Part shown: positions 9,190 through 18,086 of the stretch, piece after piece | Position numbering within the stretch: the stretch's first letter is position 1 | Layout of the letters: each line of letters begins with the position of its first letter | Assembly (NCBI GenBank): GCA_046348835.1 | Contig: JAXMDM010000002.1 | Span: 744,001 to 808,000 of the forward strand | DNA: 64,000 bases | Direction: 5' to 3' | DNA from: Defluviicoccus sp046348835 | GTDB lineage: Bacteria; Pseudomonadota; Alphaproteobacteria; Rhodospirillales; Defluviicoccaceae | Translations under genes and position numbers: made by a program | Notes under the pieces: model-generated | Told to the model about the DNA's origin: nothing | Database searches by the model: none | What the model saw: the letters and a program-made list of their open reading frames with translations, nothing else

Positions 9190-9278
9190 TCCGCCGGCGT
9201 TGCCCACGGGCTTTTCCGGCGCCATTATTTCAGACAATAATATCAATAAGTTGGTCGCAGGCTGGGGAAAGAATGCGC

Positions 9279-9307
9279 TTGCAACCAATCCTCACCAAAA
9301 TTATAGT
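9279..9307 (+). promoter_or_regulatory. Sigma-70-type promoter for dksA
   Basis: TTGCAA (9279-9284), a 17-nt spacer and TATAGT (9302-9307) form a near-consensus housekeeping promoter 55 bp upstream of the dksA start. It stands out because the surrounding 100 bp is unusually AT-rich for this genome. Confidence 0.6.
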
Positions 9308-9361
9308 GCCGCGCGCGGTTGGAGGGGGGGTCCCCGTGAACGTTGCGAGCATGTGACGACG

Positions 9362-9772
9362 ATGCTGCCGCCTGATTATCGACCGTCCGAGGACGAGAGA
9401 TTCATGAGCGCGACGATGCGCGAGTACTTTCGCCAGAAGCTCATGCGCTGGCGGGCGGAATTGCTCGTCGAAGCCCAGGCGACGCTGAACGCCCTCCAGG
9501 AGGGCGGTGGATCGGCCGAGGCCGATGTCGCCGATCGGGCCTCGTCGGAGAGCAACCGTGCCATCGAACTGCGAACCCGCGACAGGGCCCGCAAGCTGAT
9601 CGCCAAGATCGATGAGGCGCTCGACCGCATCGAGGTCGGCACCTACGGCTACTGCGAGGAGACCCACGAGCCGATCGGCATCTCCCGTCTGGAGGCGCGC
9701 CCCATCGCCACCCTCAGCCTCGAGGCGCAGGAGCGCCACGAGCGCATGGAGAAGACCCACCGGGACGAGTAG
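9362..9772 (+). CDS. dksA: DksA/TraR-family RNA polymerase-binding regulator
   Basis: DksA binds the RNA polymerase secondary channel and works with ppGpp in the stringent response. The 136-aa protein has the coiled-coil tip region DVADRASSESNRAIELRTRD and the C-terminal zinc-finger region GTYGYCEETHEPIGISRLEA, then RPIATLSLEAQERHER. Only one of the four zinc cysteines remains, as is usual for alphaproteobacterial DksA. ATG 9362 lies downstream of a good promoter, and homology starts at PPDYRPSEDERFMS. Confidence 0.9.
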   Translation: MLPPDYRPSEDERFMSATMREYFRQKLMRWRAELLVEAQATLNALQEGGGSAEADVADRASSESNRAIELRTRDRARKLIAKIDEALDRIEVGTYGYCEETHEPIGISRLEARPIATLSLEAQERHERMEKTHRDE

Positions 9773-9817
9773 CCGGGCCGCGATGGGCTGTGGTTCGGGG
9801 CTGCGCTGCGGGGCGGG

Positions 9818-10975
9818 TCAGTTGGCAGGCCTGGCGCCGGGCTCGGCCCCAGCCTCCGCGGGGACGACCGGCGCCGATCGCGAGAGGCGATCCACCATGC
9901 GTTGTCCGATACGCATCCCGGGCGCTTCAATGAAGCGGTAGGTCAGGTACGACAGCGGGACGACGATGGCGGTGGTCAATGCGACAGCCAATAGAAACTT
10001 TAAGCTGGTTCCCAATTCGGTCGAATATATGTTTGCGTAGGCGGGCTGCAGGAAAAATATAACGGTGGAGTGGTTCAAGTACACAGAATAGCTGATCTGG
10101 CCAAGAAAGCGCGTAAAGCCGTTAATAATCACGCCGAGCGGGGCGAGTGCCGCACCCAGCACAAGGCAGGAAAAGGCGACGCCCTGCCAGTCATACCACG
10201 AGAAAAATCCCGGGGTGCGACCATTTATTAATGCGGACGTTAGCACAAGGAAGACTGCAATCAGCGTCAGCCCCAGGTTCCGGCGGGAATCAATGCGGCG
10301 TGAAAGCAATGTCCACAGCGTGAAAGTTATCATTCCCATAGTAAATATGGGGAGATGCCGTAATATGCTAAACCATTCGACGTAGTTTTGGAGCAGCGAT
10401 TCGTCGATCCAATAAGGGGCGAGCGCACCAAAGCACGAATAAATAAATACGAAACACAGCAATAACGTAATCTGCTTAGTAATCGTATTGCACATAAAAT
10501 ATAATAACGGAAAGACCACATAAAAAATCATTTCAACGCCCACCGTCCAGCCGGCCCAAACGTATATGCCTGCGTACTGCGGGATAAGATTGAAGACGAA
10601 AAAGACGCCCGAGATAACCTCCGTCCAGGAATGCCAGACACCGGAGACGTAAATGTCTCTTATGTAGCTTATTAAGAGCCATGCATAAAAAAGTGGTGCT
10701 ATGCGGAAAAAGCGATGGATGAAGAAACTGGTTAAAGGGATGCCGGAGCGGATGTGCCGGGGCATCGTCAGGCACAGTGAAAAAGCACTTACAACGAAGA
10801 ATAACGTGACTCCTGACCCGCCAAAGTGGACCCATGGCGATGCCCAGGCGGGTATTTTCCAAATCGGCTGAGGAAAGAGCGCCACATGATAAATAACAAC
10901 GTAATATGCGGCAATGCCGCGTAGCGCATCGAGGAATGCCAGACGCTGACCGGATGGGGGTTTCTTGGTCGTCAC
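9818..10975 (-). CDS. Acyltransferase 3 (OafA/YrhL-type) membrane protein, copy 1
   Basis: This is a 385-aa integral membrane O-acyltransferase that probably acetylates a surface polysaccharide or lipopolysaccharide sugar. The family motif RLAFLDALRGIAAYYVVIYH near the N-terminus contains the catalytic His. HRFFRIAPLFYAWLL and about ten hydrophobic helices follow. It starts at GTG 10975. The coding sequence is clearly AT-richer than its surroundings, especially 10020-10700, which suggests horizontal acquisition. It is a diverged paralogue of the gene at 11172. Confidence 0.85.
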   Translation of the reverse strand: MTTKKPPSGQRLAFLDALRGIAAYYVVIYHVALFPQPIWKIPAWASPWVHFGGSGVTLFFVVSAFSLCLTMPRHIRSGIPLTSFFIHRFFRIAPLFYAWLLISYIRDIYVSGVWHSWTEVISGVFFVFNLIPQYAGIYVWAGWTVGVEMIFYVVFPLLYFMCNTITKQITLLLCFVFIYSCFGALAPYWIDESLLQNYVEWFSILRHLPIFTMGMITFTLWTLLSRRIDSRRNLGLTLIAVFLVLTSALINGRTPGFFSWYDWQGVAFSCLVLGAALAPLGVIINGFTRFLGQISYSVYLNHSTVIFFLQPAYANIYSTELGTSLKFLLAVALTTAIVVPLSYLTYRFIEAPGMRIGQRMVDRLSRSAPVVPAEAGAEPGARPAN

Positions 10976-11171
10976 CGGCGTTCGTTTGCCTCAACCGGGA
11001 AATACACGAGGACGTGGCTCAAGAGGGCACCCGTGTAGCATAACGCGGGGGTCCGGAGAATGACAATCCGAGAAGCCCGCGCCGGTTCCTGCCGCGTTTG
11101 GGCGATCAGGCGCCGCGATCCCCCTCGGCGGCGGAGCGAGGGCAGGCCGGTCAATGCGAAGCAAGGAGGGC

Positions 11172-12341
11172 CTAGGCAGCGCGCTTCACGTTCGGAATGG
11201 CGCCCGCGACCGCGCCCCTGCCCGCCGGGGGGCCGATCCATTTCGCCAGAACCTTCCGGCCCAGCCAGATGCCCGGGTTTTCGATCAGGCGAAAGGTGAG
11301 GTACGACAAGGGAATGACGATGGCGCAGGTGACGGCGACCGAGGTCAGGAACTTAAGGCTGGTGCCGATGGGCAGATCGTAAATGCGTTGATACGGAACG
11401 ATATGATAGATCACCGGAAAATGAATGAGGTATAGGGAGTAGCTGATTTTTCCCAAGAAGCGTGTGGCTCGGTTCACCATAATCCCGATCGGGGCTAAGG
11501 ACAGGCCGACGACAAGGCAAACAAAAGTCAGACTCTGCCAATAAAATGGATCGAAGAAACCACCGACGCGTCCGCCCAGTAATCCGGCGAACATGACGAA
11601 AAAAACCGCAACCAGCAACAACCCCAGATCGCGTCCACCGTTTTGAACTTTCCGTGACGCCCACAGATCATAGGCGCACATGCCCATTATAAATGTGGGA
11701 AGGTACTTGAATATGGTCAGATAGCCAACGTAGGCTTCCAGGTATTTCTCTCTGACCACATACGGGGCCAATGCGATAAAGCAGGAATACACGAACACGA
11801 AGAGCAAGCATGCGGTAATTTTCTGGGTAAGGGATGTGCAGCGAAAGTAGAATAAAGGAAAAATGGCATAAAACGGCATCTCCACGCCGATAGTCCAGCC
11901 CGCAGAAACAAAAATATTGGCGTACCGCGGCACAAAATTAGCATAAAACAGGACCGAAGCCAGGATCTCGGTCCATGAACGTAATACACCGAAGCTATAG
12001 AAATCACGCAAAACGGAAAAGATGATCAACGCATAAAACAACGGCGCAATACGAAAAAACCGATGAACATAGAAGCTGATTAGAGGCCTGCCACTGGCAA
12101 TGTGGTTTGGCATCGTCAGGGATAGCGAAAAGGCGCTGATAACAAAAAAAAGTGTAACCCCGGAGCCGCCGTAGAGCACCCAGGAACTTGCCCAGCGTGG
12201 GAGCTTCAGGTCGGGGTCCGGAATGACCGTCAGGTGGTAGAGCACAACGTAGAGGGCGGCAAGACCACGTAACGAATCGAGAAAAGCCAGGCGATGCTGA
12301 ACCGCGCTCTTGGCGGGACTACCTCCCATGGGATGCCGCAT
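11172..12341 (-). CDS. Acyltransferase 3 (OafA/YrhL-type) membrane protein, copy 2
   Basis: This is the paralogue of the adjacent downstream gene. It has RLAFLDSLRGLAALYVVLYH, GGSGVTLFFVISAFSLSLTM and HRFFRIAPLFYALIIFS at matching positions and a similar set of about ten transmembrane helices. ATG 12341 is preferred because AGGA lies 6 nt upstream; ATG 12359 would add six residues. It is AT-rich relative to the window, like its partner. The two may modify different positions of the same glycan, but the substrate cannot be read from sequence. Confidence 0.85.
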   Translation of the reverse strand: MRHPMGGSPAKSAVQHRLAFLDSLRGLAALYVVLYHLTVIPDPDLKLPRWASSWVLYGGSGVTLFFVISAFSLSLTMPNHIASGRPLISFYVHRFFRIAPLFYALIIFSVLRDFYSFGVLRSWTEILASVLFYANFVPRYANIFVSAGWTIGVEMPFYAIFPLFYFRCTSLTQKITACLLFVFVYSCFIALAPYVVREKYLEAYVGYLTIFKYLPTFIMGMCAYDLWASRKVQNGGRDLGLLLVAVFFVMFAGLLGGRVGGFFDPFYWQSLTFVCLVVGLSLAPIGIMVNRATRFLGKISYSLYLIHFPVIYHIVPYQRIYDLPIGTSLKFLTSVAVTCAIVIPLSYLTFRLIENPGIWLGRKVLAKWIGPPAGRGAVAGAIPNVKRAA

Positions 12342-12424
12342 GCCTTTTCCTGAGGGCATAGATTACCGCCACAGAGAGTGATCTATGCGCGAATAGCGAA
12401 TACGCCAATCGCCCAAACTCACGG

Positions 12425-12453
12425 CTTATAGGGAGCCGGTCGCGGCGATGCAA
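12425..12453 (-). promoter_or_regulatory. Sigma-70-type promoter for the acyltransferase pair
   Basis: On the minus strand TTGCAT (12448-12453), a 17-nt spacer and TATAAG (12425-12430) lie about 85 bp upstream of the acyltransferase start at 12341. Confidence 0.5.
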
Positions 12454-12524
12454 GGCGAGAATAGGGGCGGTGATGCAGGAAAGAGAGGGGGCAAGGGGAA
12501 ACGGCGCCGGGCCGGCAGCCCCAA

Positions 12525-12552
12525 CGCGAAAACCGCCGGGGGGACCCGGCGG
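12525..12552 (-). terminator. Rho-independent terminator of the sdh operon
   Basis: On the minus strand CCGCCGGG (12545-12552) pairs with CCCGGCGG (12533-12540) around a 4-nt loop and is followed by TTTT at 12532-12529. It lies about 115 bp after the sdhB stop. Confidence 0.65.
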
Positions 12553-12665
12553 CGTTCGGCGTTTCTTGGTCTTGGCTGGCGGCGGGGTTGCCCCCTCCGG
12601 CTCGGTTGGTCCCCTGCGTTGCGGTGCGCCGCTGCCGACGGTGGCCCGACGGAAGCGCGTGCGCG

Positions 12666-13445
12666 CTAAAGCATGCGCTGGGCGAGGAGCGTCTTGATCT
12701 CGGCGATCGCTTTGCCGGGATTGAGGTGCTTCGGACAGGTGTTGGTGCAATTCATGATGGTATGGCAGCGATAGATCCGGAACGGATCGTTGAGCTGGTC
12801 GAGCCGGTCACCGGTGTGCTCATCGCGGCTGTCGGCGATCCAGCGGTAGGCCTGCAGCAGGATGGCGGGGCCGAGGTAGCGGTCGCCGTTCCACCAGTAG
12901 CTGGGGCACGAGGTCTGACAGCAGAAGCAGAGGATGCATTCCCACAAGCCGTCGAGCCGCGCCCGCTCCTCCGGGCTCTGCGGCCGCTCTCCGGCCGGCG
13001 GCGGGGTGTCCGCCTTCAGCCACGGCTGGATCAGCTGGTACTGGGCGTAGGGTACCGACAGATCGGGGACCAGGTCCTTGATCACCGGCATGTGCGGCAG
13101 CGGAAAGACGCGGACGTCGCCCTTGATGTCCTCGATCGCCTTGATGCAGGCAAGGGTGTTGGTGCCGTCGATGTTGAAGGCACACGATCCGCACACCCCT
13201 TCGCGGCAGGACCGGCGGAAGGTCAAGGTGGTGTCGATCTCGTTCTTGATCTTGATCAGCGCATCCAGAACCATCGGCCCGCAGGCATCGAGGTCGACGT
13301 GGAAGGTGTCGAGGCGGGGGTTCTCGCCGGTATCGGGATCGTAACGGTAAATGCGGAACCGCTTGACGCGCTTGGCGCCGCCCGGCATCGGCCAAGTCTT
13401 GCCTTCCTTGACGCGGGAATTGGGCGGTAGGTTGAATTCGACCAT
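12666..13445 (-). CDS. sdhB: Succinate dehydrogenase iron-sulfur subunit
   Basis: This is the electron-transfer subunit of respiratory complex II, 259 aa. The 2Fe-2S ligands are in CREGVCGSCAFNIDG. The 4Fe-4S and 3Fe-4S ligands are in ECILCFCCQTSCPSYWW and IMNCTNTCPKHLNPGKAI. It is the last gene of sdhCDAB on the minus strand, 24 bp after sdhA, and is followed by a terminator. Confidence 0.97.
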   Translation of the reverse strand: MVEFNLPPNSRVKEGKTWPMPGGAKRVKRFRIYRYDPDTGENPRLDTFHVDLDACGPMVLDALIKIKNEIDTTLTFRRSCREGVCGSCAFNIDGTNTLACIKAIEDIKGDVRVFPLPHMPVIKDLVPDLSVPYAQYQLIQPWLKADTPPPAGERPQSPEERARLDGLWECILCFCCQTSCPSYWWNGDRYLGPAILLQAYRWIADSRDEHTGDRLDQLNDPFRIYRCHTIMNCTNTCPKHLNPGKAIAEIKTLLAQRML

Positions 13446-13469
13446 TTTCTTTGTTCTCCTCGCCCGGGT

Positions 13470-15260
13470 TCAATATACCCGCTTCTGCGGTTCGATATAC
13501 TTGGCTTCGTTGGTCAGGGTATAGGTGTGCACCGGCCGGTAGCTGAGCGTCACCTTGCCGTCGGGGTCGACGGTCGCCAGCGAATGCTTCATCCAGTTGA
13601 CGTCGTCGCGGTCGGGGCAGTCCTCGCGGGCGTGGGCGCCGCGACTCTCCTTGCGCGCCTCGGCGGAGTAGAGGGCCGCCTTGGCGCAGATCAGCAGGTT
13701 TTCCAGCTCGAGCGCCTCCACCAGATCGGAGTTCCAGATCAGCGAGCGATCGCTGACCCGGATGTCGGCGAGGCTGTCCCAGACCTTGTCGATCTTCCCG
13801 CAACCTTCGGCGAGAACCTCCTGGGTGCGGAAAACGGCGGCGTCGTTCTGCATCGTCCGCTGCATGGCGAGGCGGATCTGGCTCGTCGGTTGGCCGCCGC
13901 TGGCATGGCGCAGCCGGTCGAGGCGGGACAGCGCCAGGTCGGCTGAATCCTTCGGCAGGGGCGGTTGCGACGACCCCGGCTTGATGAGCTCGGCGGCCCT
14001 GAGGGCGGCGGCGCGGCCGAAGACGACGATGTCGAGGAGCGAGTTGGTGCCGAGCCGGTTGGCGCCGTGCACCGACGCGCAGCCGCACTCGCCGACCGCC
14101 ATCAGTCCGCGGCAGACCCGGTCCGGTTCGGCGTCGGTGGGAAGAAGCGCCTCGCCATGATAGTTGGTCGGGACGCCGCCCATGTTGTAGTGCACCGTCG
14201 GCAGCACCGGGATCGGCTCCTTGGTGGCATCGACACCGGAAAAGATTTTCGCCGTCTCGGTGATGCCTGGCAGCCGCGCCAGCAGGATGTCGGCCCCCAG
14301 GTGCTCCAGGTGGAGGAGGATGTGGTCCTTGTCCGCACCGATGCCGCGGCCCTCGCGGATCTCGACCGTCATCGAGCGGCTGACCACATCGCGCGAGGCG
14401 AGGTCCTTGGCGGTGGGCGCATAGCGCTCCATGAAGCGCTCGCCGGCGGAGTTGGTCAGGTAGCCGCCTTCACCGCGGGCACCCTCGGTGATCAGGCAGC
14501 CGGAGCCGTAGATGCCGGTGGGATGGAACTGGATGAATTCGTGATCCTGCAGCGGCACACCCATGCGCGCCGCCATGCCATTGCCGTCACCGGTGCAGGT
14601 GTGCGCCGAGGTGCAGGAGAAGAAGGCACGACCGTAGCCGCCGGTGGCGAGCACGGTGGTATGGGCCCGGAAGCGGTGGATCGCACCGTCGTCCAGGTTC
14701 CAGGCGATGACACCGCGGCAGGCCCCTTCTTCGTCGCGCATCAGGTCGATGGCGAAGTATTCGACGAAGAACTCGGCCGAGAACTTCAGGCACTGCTGAT
14801 AAAGGGTGTGCAGGATGGCGTGGCCGGTGCGGTCGGCGGCGGCGCAGGCCCGTTGCACCGGGGCTTCGCCGTAGTTGCGCATGTGGCCGCCGAAGGGACG
14901 TTGGTAGATCTTGCCGTCCTTGGTCCGCGAGAACGGAACCCCGAAGTGCTCCAGCTCGTGCACGGCGGGGACCGCCTGGCGGCACATGTATTCGATCGCG
15001 TCCTGGTCACCGAGCCAGTCGGAGCCCTTGACGGTGTCGTACATGTGCCATTCCCAGCTGTCCTCGGCCATGTTGCCGAGGGCGGCGCCGATGCCGCCCT
15101 GGGCGGCGACGGTATGGCTGCGGGTGGGGAAGACCTTGGTGATGCAGGCGGTCTTCAGGCCGGCCGCGGCGAGCCCCATGGTCGCGCGGAGACCGGCGCC
15201 GCCGGCGCCGACGACGATGACGTCGTAGGTATGGTCGATGATCGGATAGGCGGGCGGCAT
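13470..15260 (-). CDS. sdhA: Succinate dehydrogenase flavoprotein subunit
   Basis: This 596-aa catalytic subunit oxidises succinate to fumarate. The Rossmann FAD motif VVGAGGAGLRATMGLAAAG is near residue 16. The covalent FAD-binding His is in TRSHTVAAQGGI. Active-site regions are HPTGIYGSGCLITEGARGEG and SVHGANRLGTNSLLDIVVFG. Length and order are typical. It sits 4 bp after sdhD. Confidence 0.97.
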   Translation of the reverse strand: MPPAYPIIDHTYDVIVVGAGGAGLRATMGLAAAGLKTACITKVFPTRSHTVAAQGGIGAALGNMAEDSWEWHMYDTVKGSDWLGDQDAIEYMCRQAVPAVHELEHFGVPFSRTKDGKIYQRPFGGHMRNYGEAPVQRACAAADRTGHAILHTLYQQCLKFSAEFFVEYFAIDLMRDEEGACRGVIAWNLDDGAIHRFRAHTTVLATGGYGRAFFSCTSAHTCTGDGNGMAARMGVPLQDHEFIQFHPTGIYGSGCLITEGARGEGGYLTNSAGERFMERYAPTAKDLASRDVVSRSMTVEIREGRGIGADKDHILLHLEHLGADILLARLPGITETAKIFSGVDATKEPIPVLPTVHYNMGGVPTNYHGEALLPTDAEPDRVCRGLMAVGECGCASVHGANRLGTNSLLDIVVFGRAAALRAAELIKPGSSQPPLPKDSADLALSRLDRLRHASGGQPTSQIRLAMQRTMQNDAAVFRTQEVLAEGCGKIDKVWDSLADIRVSDRSLIWNSDLVEALELENLLICAKAALYSAEARKESRGAHAREDCPDRDDVNWMKHSLATVDPDGKVTLSYRPVHTYTLTNEAKYIEPQKRVY

Positions 15261-15264
15261 GGAA

Positions 15265-15645
15265 TCAGCTCCTCAGCGCGACGAGAAGGACCGCGAGCAC
15301 GCACGAGGCGGCCAGCGCGAACAGAACGAACCGGGTGACGATAAGGACGACGATCCGGGCACCTTCGCCCGAGACATAGTCTTCGATCACCACCTGCATG
15401 CCGAGCGCAGCGTGATAGAACAGGACGAGCACGGTCAGAATCATCAGCAGCGCATTGCCGAACTGGCCGATCCAATGGGAGTAGGCCAGGTAGTCGGCGC
15501 CGTTCAGCGAAATCACCGCACACACGAACCAGATGCAGAGGGGAACGAGGGCGATGGCGGTCAGGCGCTGGGCCCACCAGTGGCCGACGCCTTCCTGGGC
15601 CGATCCGAGGCCACGGACCCGGCCGAGCGATGTACGCATTTCCAT
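15265..15645 (-). CDS. sdhD: Succinate dehydrogenase membrane anchor subunit
   Basis: This 126-aa protein with three transmembrane helices anchors SdhAB and contributes to haem b and ubiquinone binding. The haem-ligand region is LFYHAALGMQVVIEDYV, with the Asp-Tyr pair typical of SdhD. GHWWAQRLTAIALVPL is the usual first-helix motif. It lies 3 bp downstream of sdhC. Confidence 0.92.
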   Translation of the reverse strand: MEMRTSLGRVRGLGSAQEGVGHWWAQRLTAIALVPLCIWFVCAVISLNGADYLAYSHWIGQFGNALLMILTVLVLFYHAALGMQVVIEDYVSGEGARIVVLIVTRFVLFALAASCVLAVLLVALRS

Positions 15646-15648
15646 GAC

Positions 15649-16038
15649 TTAGCCTCCGATCGAGTAGGCGGCGATCAGGGTCACCAGGGTGGCGCCCACC
15701 GCAAACGCGACGGTGGCGATGCCGGAGGTGCGCAACTGCGACAGCTCAAAGCCCCAGCCGAAATCCCAGGCCAAGTGGCGGACGCCGTTGGCGAGATGAT
15801 AGAAGAGGGCAAAGGTGAAAGCCCAGAGCAACGCCTGGCCGATGAATGAGCCCATGAAGCTTTGAGCATCTGCAAATGCGGCCGGGCCGTAGGCGGCGGC
15901 GACCAACCAGTAGGTGAGGAGCAACGTTCCCACGGTTAGCGCGACGCCGGTGATCCGATGCAGGATCGACAGCACCGAAGTAATTTGAGGTCGGTAGACT
16001 TGCAGATGCGGAGAGAGGGGACGATCGGGAGGCGCCAT
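15649..16038 (-). CDS. sdhC: Succinate dehydrogenase cytochrome b556 subunit
   Basis: This is the 129-aa first gene of sdhCDAB. The N-terminal signature RPLSPHLQVYRPQITSVLSI followed by LHRITG carries the Ser and Arg of the quinone site. The haem ligand lies in LFYHLANGVRHLAWDFG. It has three transmembrane helices. AAGGA precedes the ATG at 16038. Confidence 0.93.
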   Translation of the reverse strand: MAPPDRPLSPHLQVYRPQITSVLSILHRITGVALTVGTLLLTYWLVAAAYGPAAFADAQSFMGSFIGQALLWAFTFALFYHLANGVRHLAWDFGWGFELSQLRTSGIATVAFAVGATLVTLIAAYSIGG

Positions 16039-16126
16039 GGGCTTTTTCCTTCTTGTTCACGGCTCGTTCGGGCCCGCGAAGCCCGTTCGCAATCCTGCTT
16101 AGACCCGCCCGCCAGCGAAGTCAATG

Positions 16127-16140
16127 TTCGCACATGCGAA
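16127..16140. promoter_or_regulatory. Inverted repeat upstream of sdhC, possible operator
   Basis: TTCGCA-CA-TGCGAA, a perfect 6-bp inverted repeat, lies 89 bp upstream of the sdhC start inside an AT-richer patch. It could be an operator. I cannot assign it to a known regulator. Confidence 0.3.
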
Positions 16141-16334
16141 ATAGCAATGCGCTCCGCTCATGGGTCGGCGAAGGCCTCGAATGGCCCGAACGATGGTTCT
16201 ACTTGCGACTTACTCTTACTTTAATCCGTGGGAAGGGGCCGCAGGGCCGTCGGTCCGGATGCGGCCCCTGACCGCTTAATTGGGCGACTGCCGGACCACT
16301 CTGCCGCCCGCCAAGGGACCGGCTGAACCTCCGG

Positions 16335-16370
16335 CTGCGGCGCGGGCGGTCCGGTTCTTGTGCGCCGCAG
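16335..16370 (+). promoter_or_regulatory. Leader hairpin abutting a strong ribosome-binding site before modA
   Basis: CTGCGGCGC (16335-16343) pairs perfectly with GCGCCGCAG (16362-16370) around an 18-nt loop. AGGAG follows immediately, 7 nt before an in-frame ATG at 16382. It may control modA translation or transcription. Confidence 0.35.
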
Positions 16371-16444
16371 AGGAGATCACTATGGGTTGGCACTATAGAG
16401 CAAGCTTCATATCGCTACTGCACAATCGGTCTGAAGGGGATCGG

Positions 16445-17245
16445 ATGATGGGAGTTCGCCGCCCGCTCGCCTGGATTCACGTCGCCGCCGCCCTGCTGCT
16501 CGCGCTGGTCGCCTCGCCGCGGAGTCTCGCCGACGAGCGACAGCCGATCACCGTCTATGCCGCAGCAAGCCTGACCGATGCGATGAACGCCCTGGGGGCG
16601 CGCTGGCACGAGAAAACGGGTGAGGCGGTGCGGTTTTCCTTTGCCTCTTCCTCCACCCTGGCGCGGCAGATCGAAGCCGGCGCCCCGGCGGCGATCTTCG
16701 CCTCGGCCGACGAGCCGTGGATGGATTATCTCGCCGAGCGGAAGCTTATCGTCGATGCGACCCGGGTCAGTCCCATCGGCAACCGTCTGGTTCTGATCGC
16801 CCCCGTCGCCAGCCCGATCAATTCGGCGGACCTGGTGCCCAACTTCCCCCTCGCCGAGCTGCTGGGCGACGGCCGGCTGTCGACCGGCGACCCCGCCCAC
16901 GTGCCGGTCGGCCGCTATGCCCAGGAGGCACTGACCGCGCTCGGCGTCTGGCAGGTGGCGGAGCCGCGGCTGGCCCGCGCCGACAACGTCCGCGCCGCCC
17001 TGGTCCTGGTGGAGCGGGGGGAGACGCCGCTCGGGATCGTCTATGCGACGGACGCGAAGCAGTCGGAGGCGGTGCGGGTGGTGGGGACGTTCCCCGAGGA
17101 CACCCACACGCCGATCACCTACCCGATGGCCATTGTCGAAGGGCAGGACGGACCGGCGGTGCGGGCGTTGTTCGCCTTCGTCACCGGTCCCGAGGCGAAG
17201 GACGTGTTTCTCTCTTACGGGTTCTCCGCGGTGTCCGGTCGCTGA
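16445..17245 (+). CDS. modA: Molybdate ABC transporter substrate-binding protein
   Basis: This 266-aa periplasmic molybdate/tungstate-binding protein has a signal peptide (WIHVAAALLLALVASPRSLA), then ITVYAAASLTDAMNALGARW and VRFSFASSSTLARQIEAGAP, with the Ser/Tyr-type oxyanion site. YAQEALTALGVW and a C-terminal lobe ending in DVFLSYGFSAVSGR follow. AGGGGA precedes ATG 16445. A second in-frame ATG at 16382 has an even better Shine-Dalgarno and would add 21 residues before the signal peptide. modB and modC are not adjacent. Confidence 0.9.
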   Translation: MMGVRRPLAWIHVAAALLLALVASPRSLADERQPITVYAAASLTDAMNALGARWHEKTGEAVRFSFASSSTLARQIEAGAPAAIFASADEPWMDYLAERKLIVDATRVSPIGNRLVLIAPVASPINSADLVPNFPLAELLGDGRLSTGDPAHVPVGRYAQEALTALGVWQVAEPRLARADNVRAALVLVERGETPLGIVYATDAKQSEAVRVVGTFPEDTHTPITYPMAIVEGQDGPAVRALFAFVTGPEAKDVFLSYGFSAVSGR

Positions 17246-17272
17246 CCGTCCATTCGATCGGGTGATTGCCGG

Positions 17273-17926
17273 TCAGGCGAAGAAACGGTCGATGTCGTCT
17301 TGGGAGATTTTCGGCTCGACGTCGAGACCGGGACCGGAGAGCAGCGCCGCGTCGGCGTCGACGACGACGTCCTCCGGCGGGAGCTCCACGTCGCTGAGCG
17401 CGCCCTGACCGCCCAGGATCTCGATCATCCGGTCGATGCGGCCTTCGATGAACTTGATGGCGGCCACCACCTTGGTGATGCGCTGCCCGGTGATATCCTG
17501 GAAGTTGCAGGCTTCGAAGATGCGCACCACCTGTTCGCCGATGCTGTCCAGACCGGTGGCGGTCGCCGCATCCGCCTGCGGCGGCCGGAGATGGGCGAGC
17601 AGGGCATCGATCTGTTCGGACGCCTCGAGAATGGTATGGGTGGCGGCCTCGGTGGAGCGCACCACGGCGTCGAGCTCGCAGGTCGCCTTATCCCAGGCGG
17701 CCGGCGGCGACTTGTCACTGCGCAGCGCCGCGATCTCCATTTTCATGTGACTGATCGCGTCCTTGAGCTGGCTGAGCTCCCAGTGCAGGGACTCGATCGA
17801 AACCTCCCGGTCGTCGTGGCCGGTGGTCGCGGCGTCCGGCGCCCCGCCCGGCCCGGTCCGGCCGTCCGCTCCCTGCCGGCGGCGGCGCTCGACGGTGAAC
17901 TCTTTGGCGGGTGCTCTCTCGACCAT
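17273..17926 (-). CDS. cheZ: CheZ-type chemotaxis protein phosphatase
   Basis: CheZ dephosphorylates CheY-P and resets the flagellar motor. The 217-aa protein has a long helical region (LHWELSQLKDAISHMKMEIA) and the CheZ catalytic signature FQDITGQRITKVVAAIKFIE. The C-terminal tail QDDIDRFF, behind an acidic disordered linker, matches the CheY-docking peptide. The N-terminal about 45 residues are disordered. ATG 17926 is preferred over the longer open frame because homology lies downstream. The gene stands alone between modA and two small genes. Confidence 0.82.
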   Translation of the reverse strand: MVERAPAKEFTVERRRRQGADGRTGPGGAPDAATTGHDDREVSIESLHWELSQLKDAISHMKMEIAALRSDKSPPAAWDKATCELDAVVRSTEAATHTILEASEQIDALLAHLRPPQADAATATGLDSIGEQVVRIFEACNFQDITGQRITKVVAAIKFIEGRIDRMIEILGGQGALSDVELPPEDVVVDADAALLSGPGLDVEPKISQDDIDRFFA

Positions 17927-18086
17927 CTTTCCGTGCCCTCCGTGAGACCGCCAGGCTACAGGCGATGGCCTTAAGACTCCGTAACCCGGCAACAAGGGGT
18001 GAAGCGGCCGGCCGGTCGCAGGCAGCCGTCACCCTCGCTATCGCACTTTGCCGCATATATTATTGGCCTGAGCATACGGGGAGCAG

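Noticed and set aside
12448..12669. Plus-strand frames between the acyltransferase and sdhB genes
   Set aside because: They overlap the sdh terminator and the acyltransferase promoter, and the products are Arg/Gly-rich without homology.
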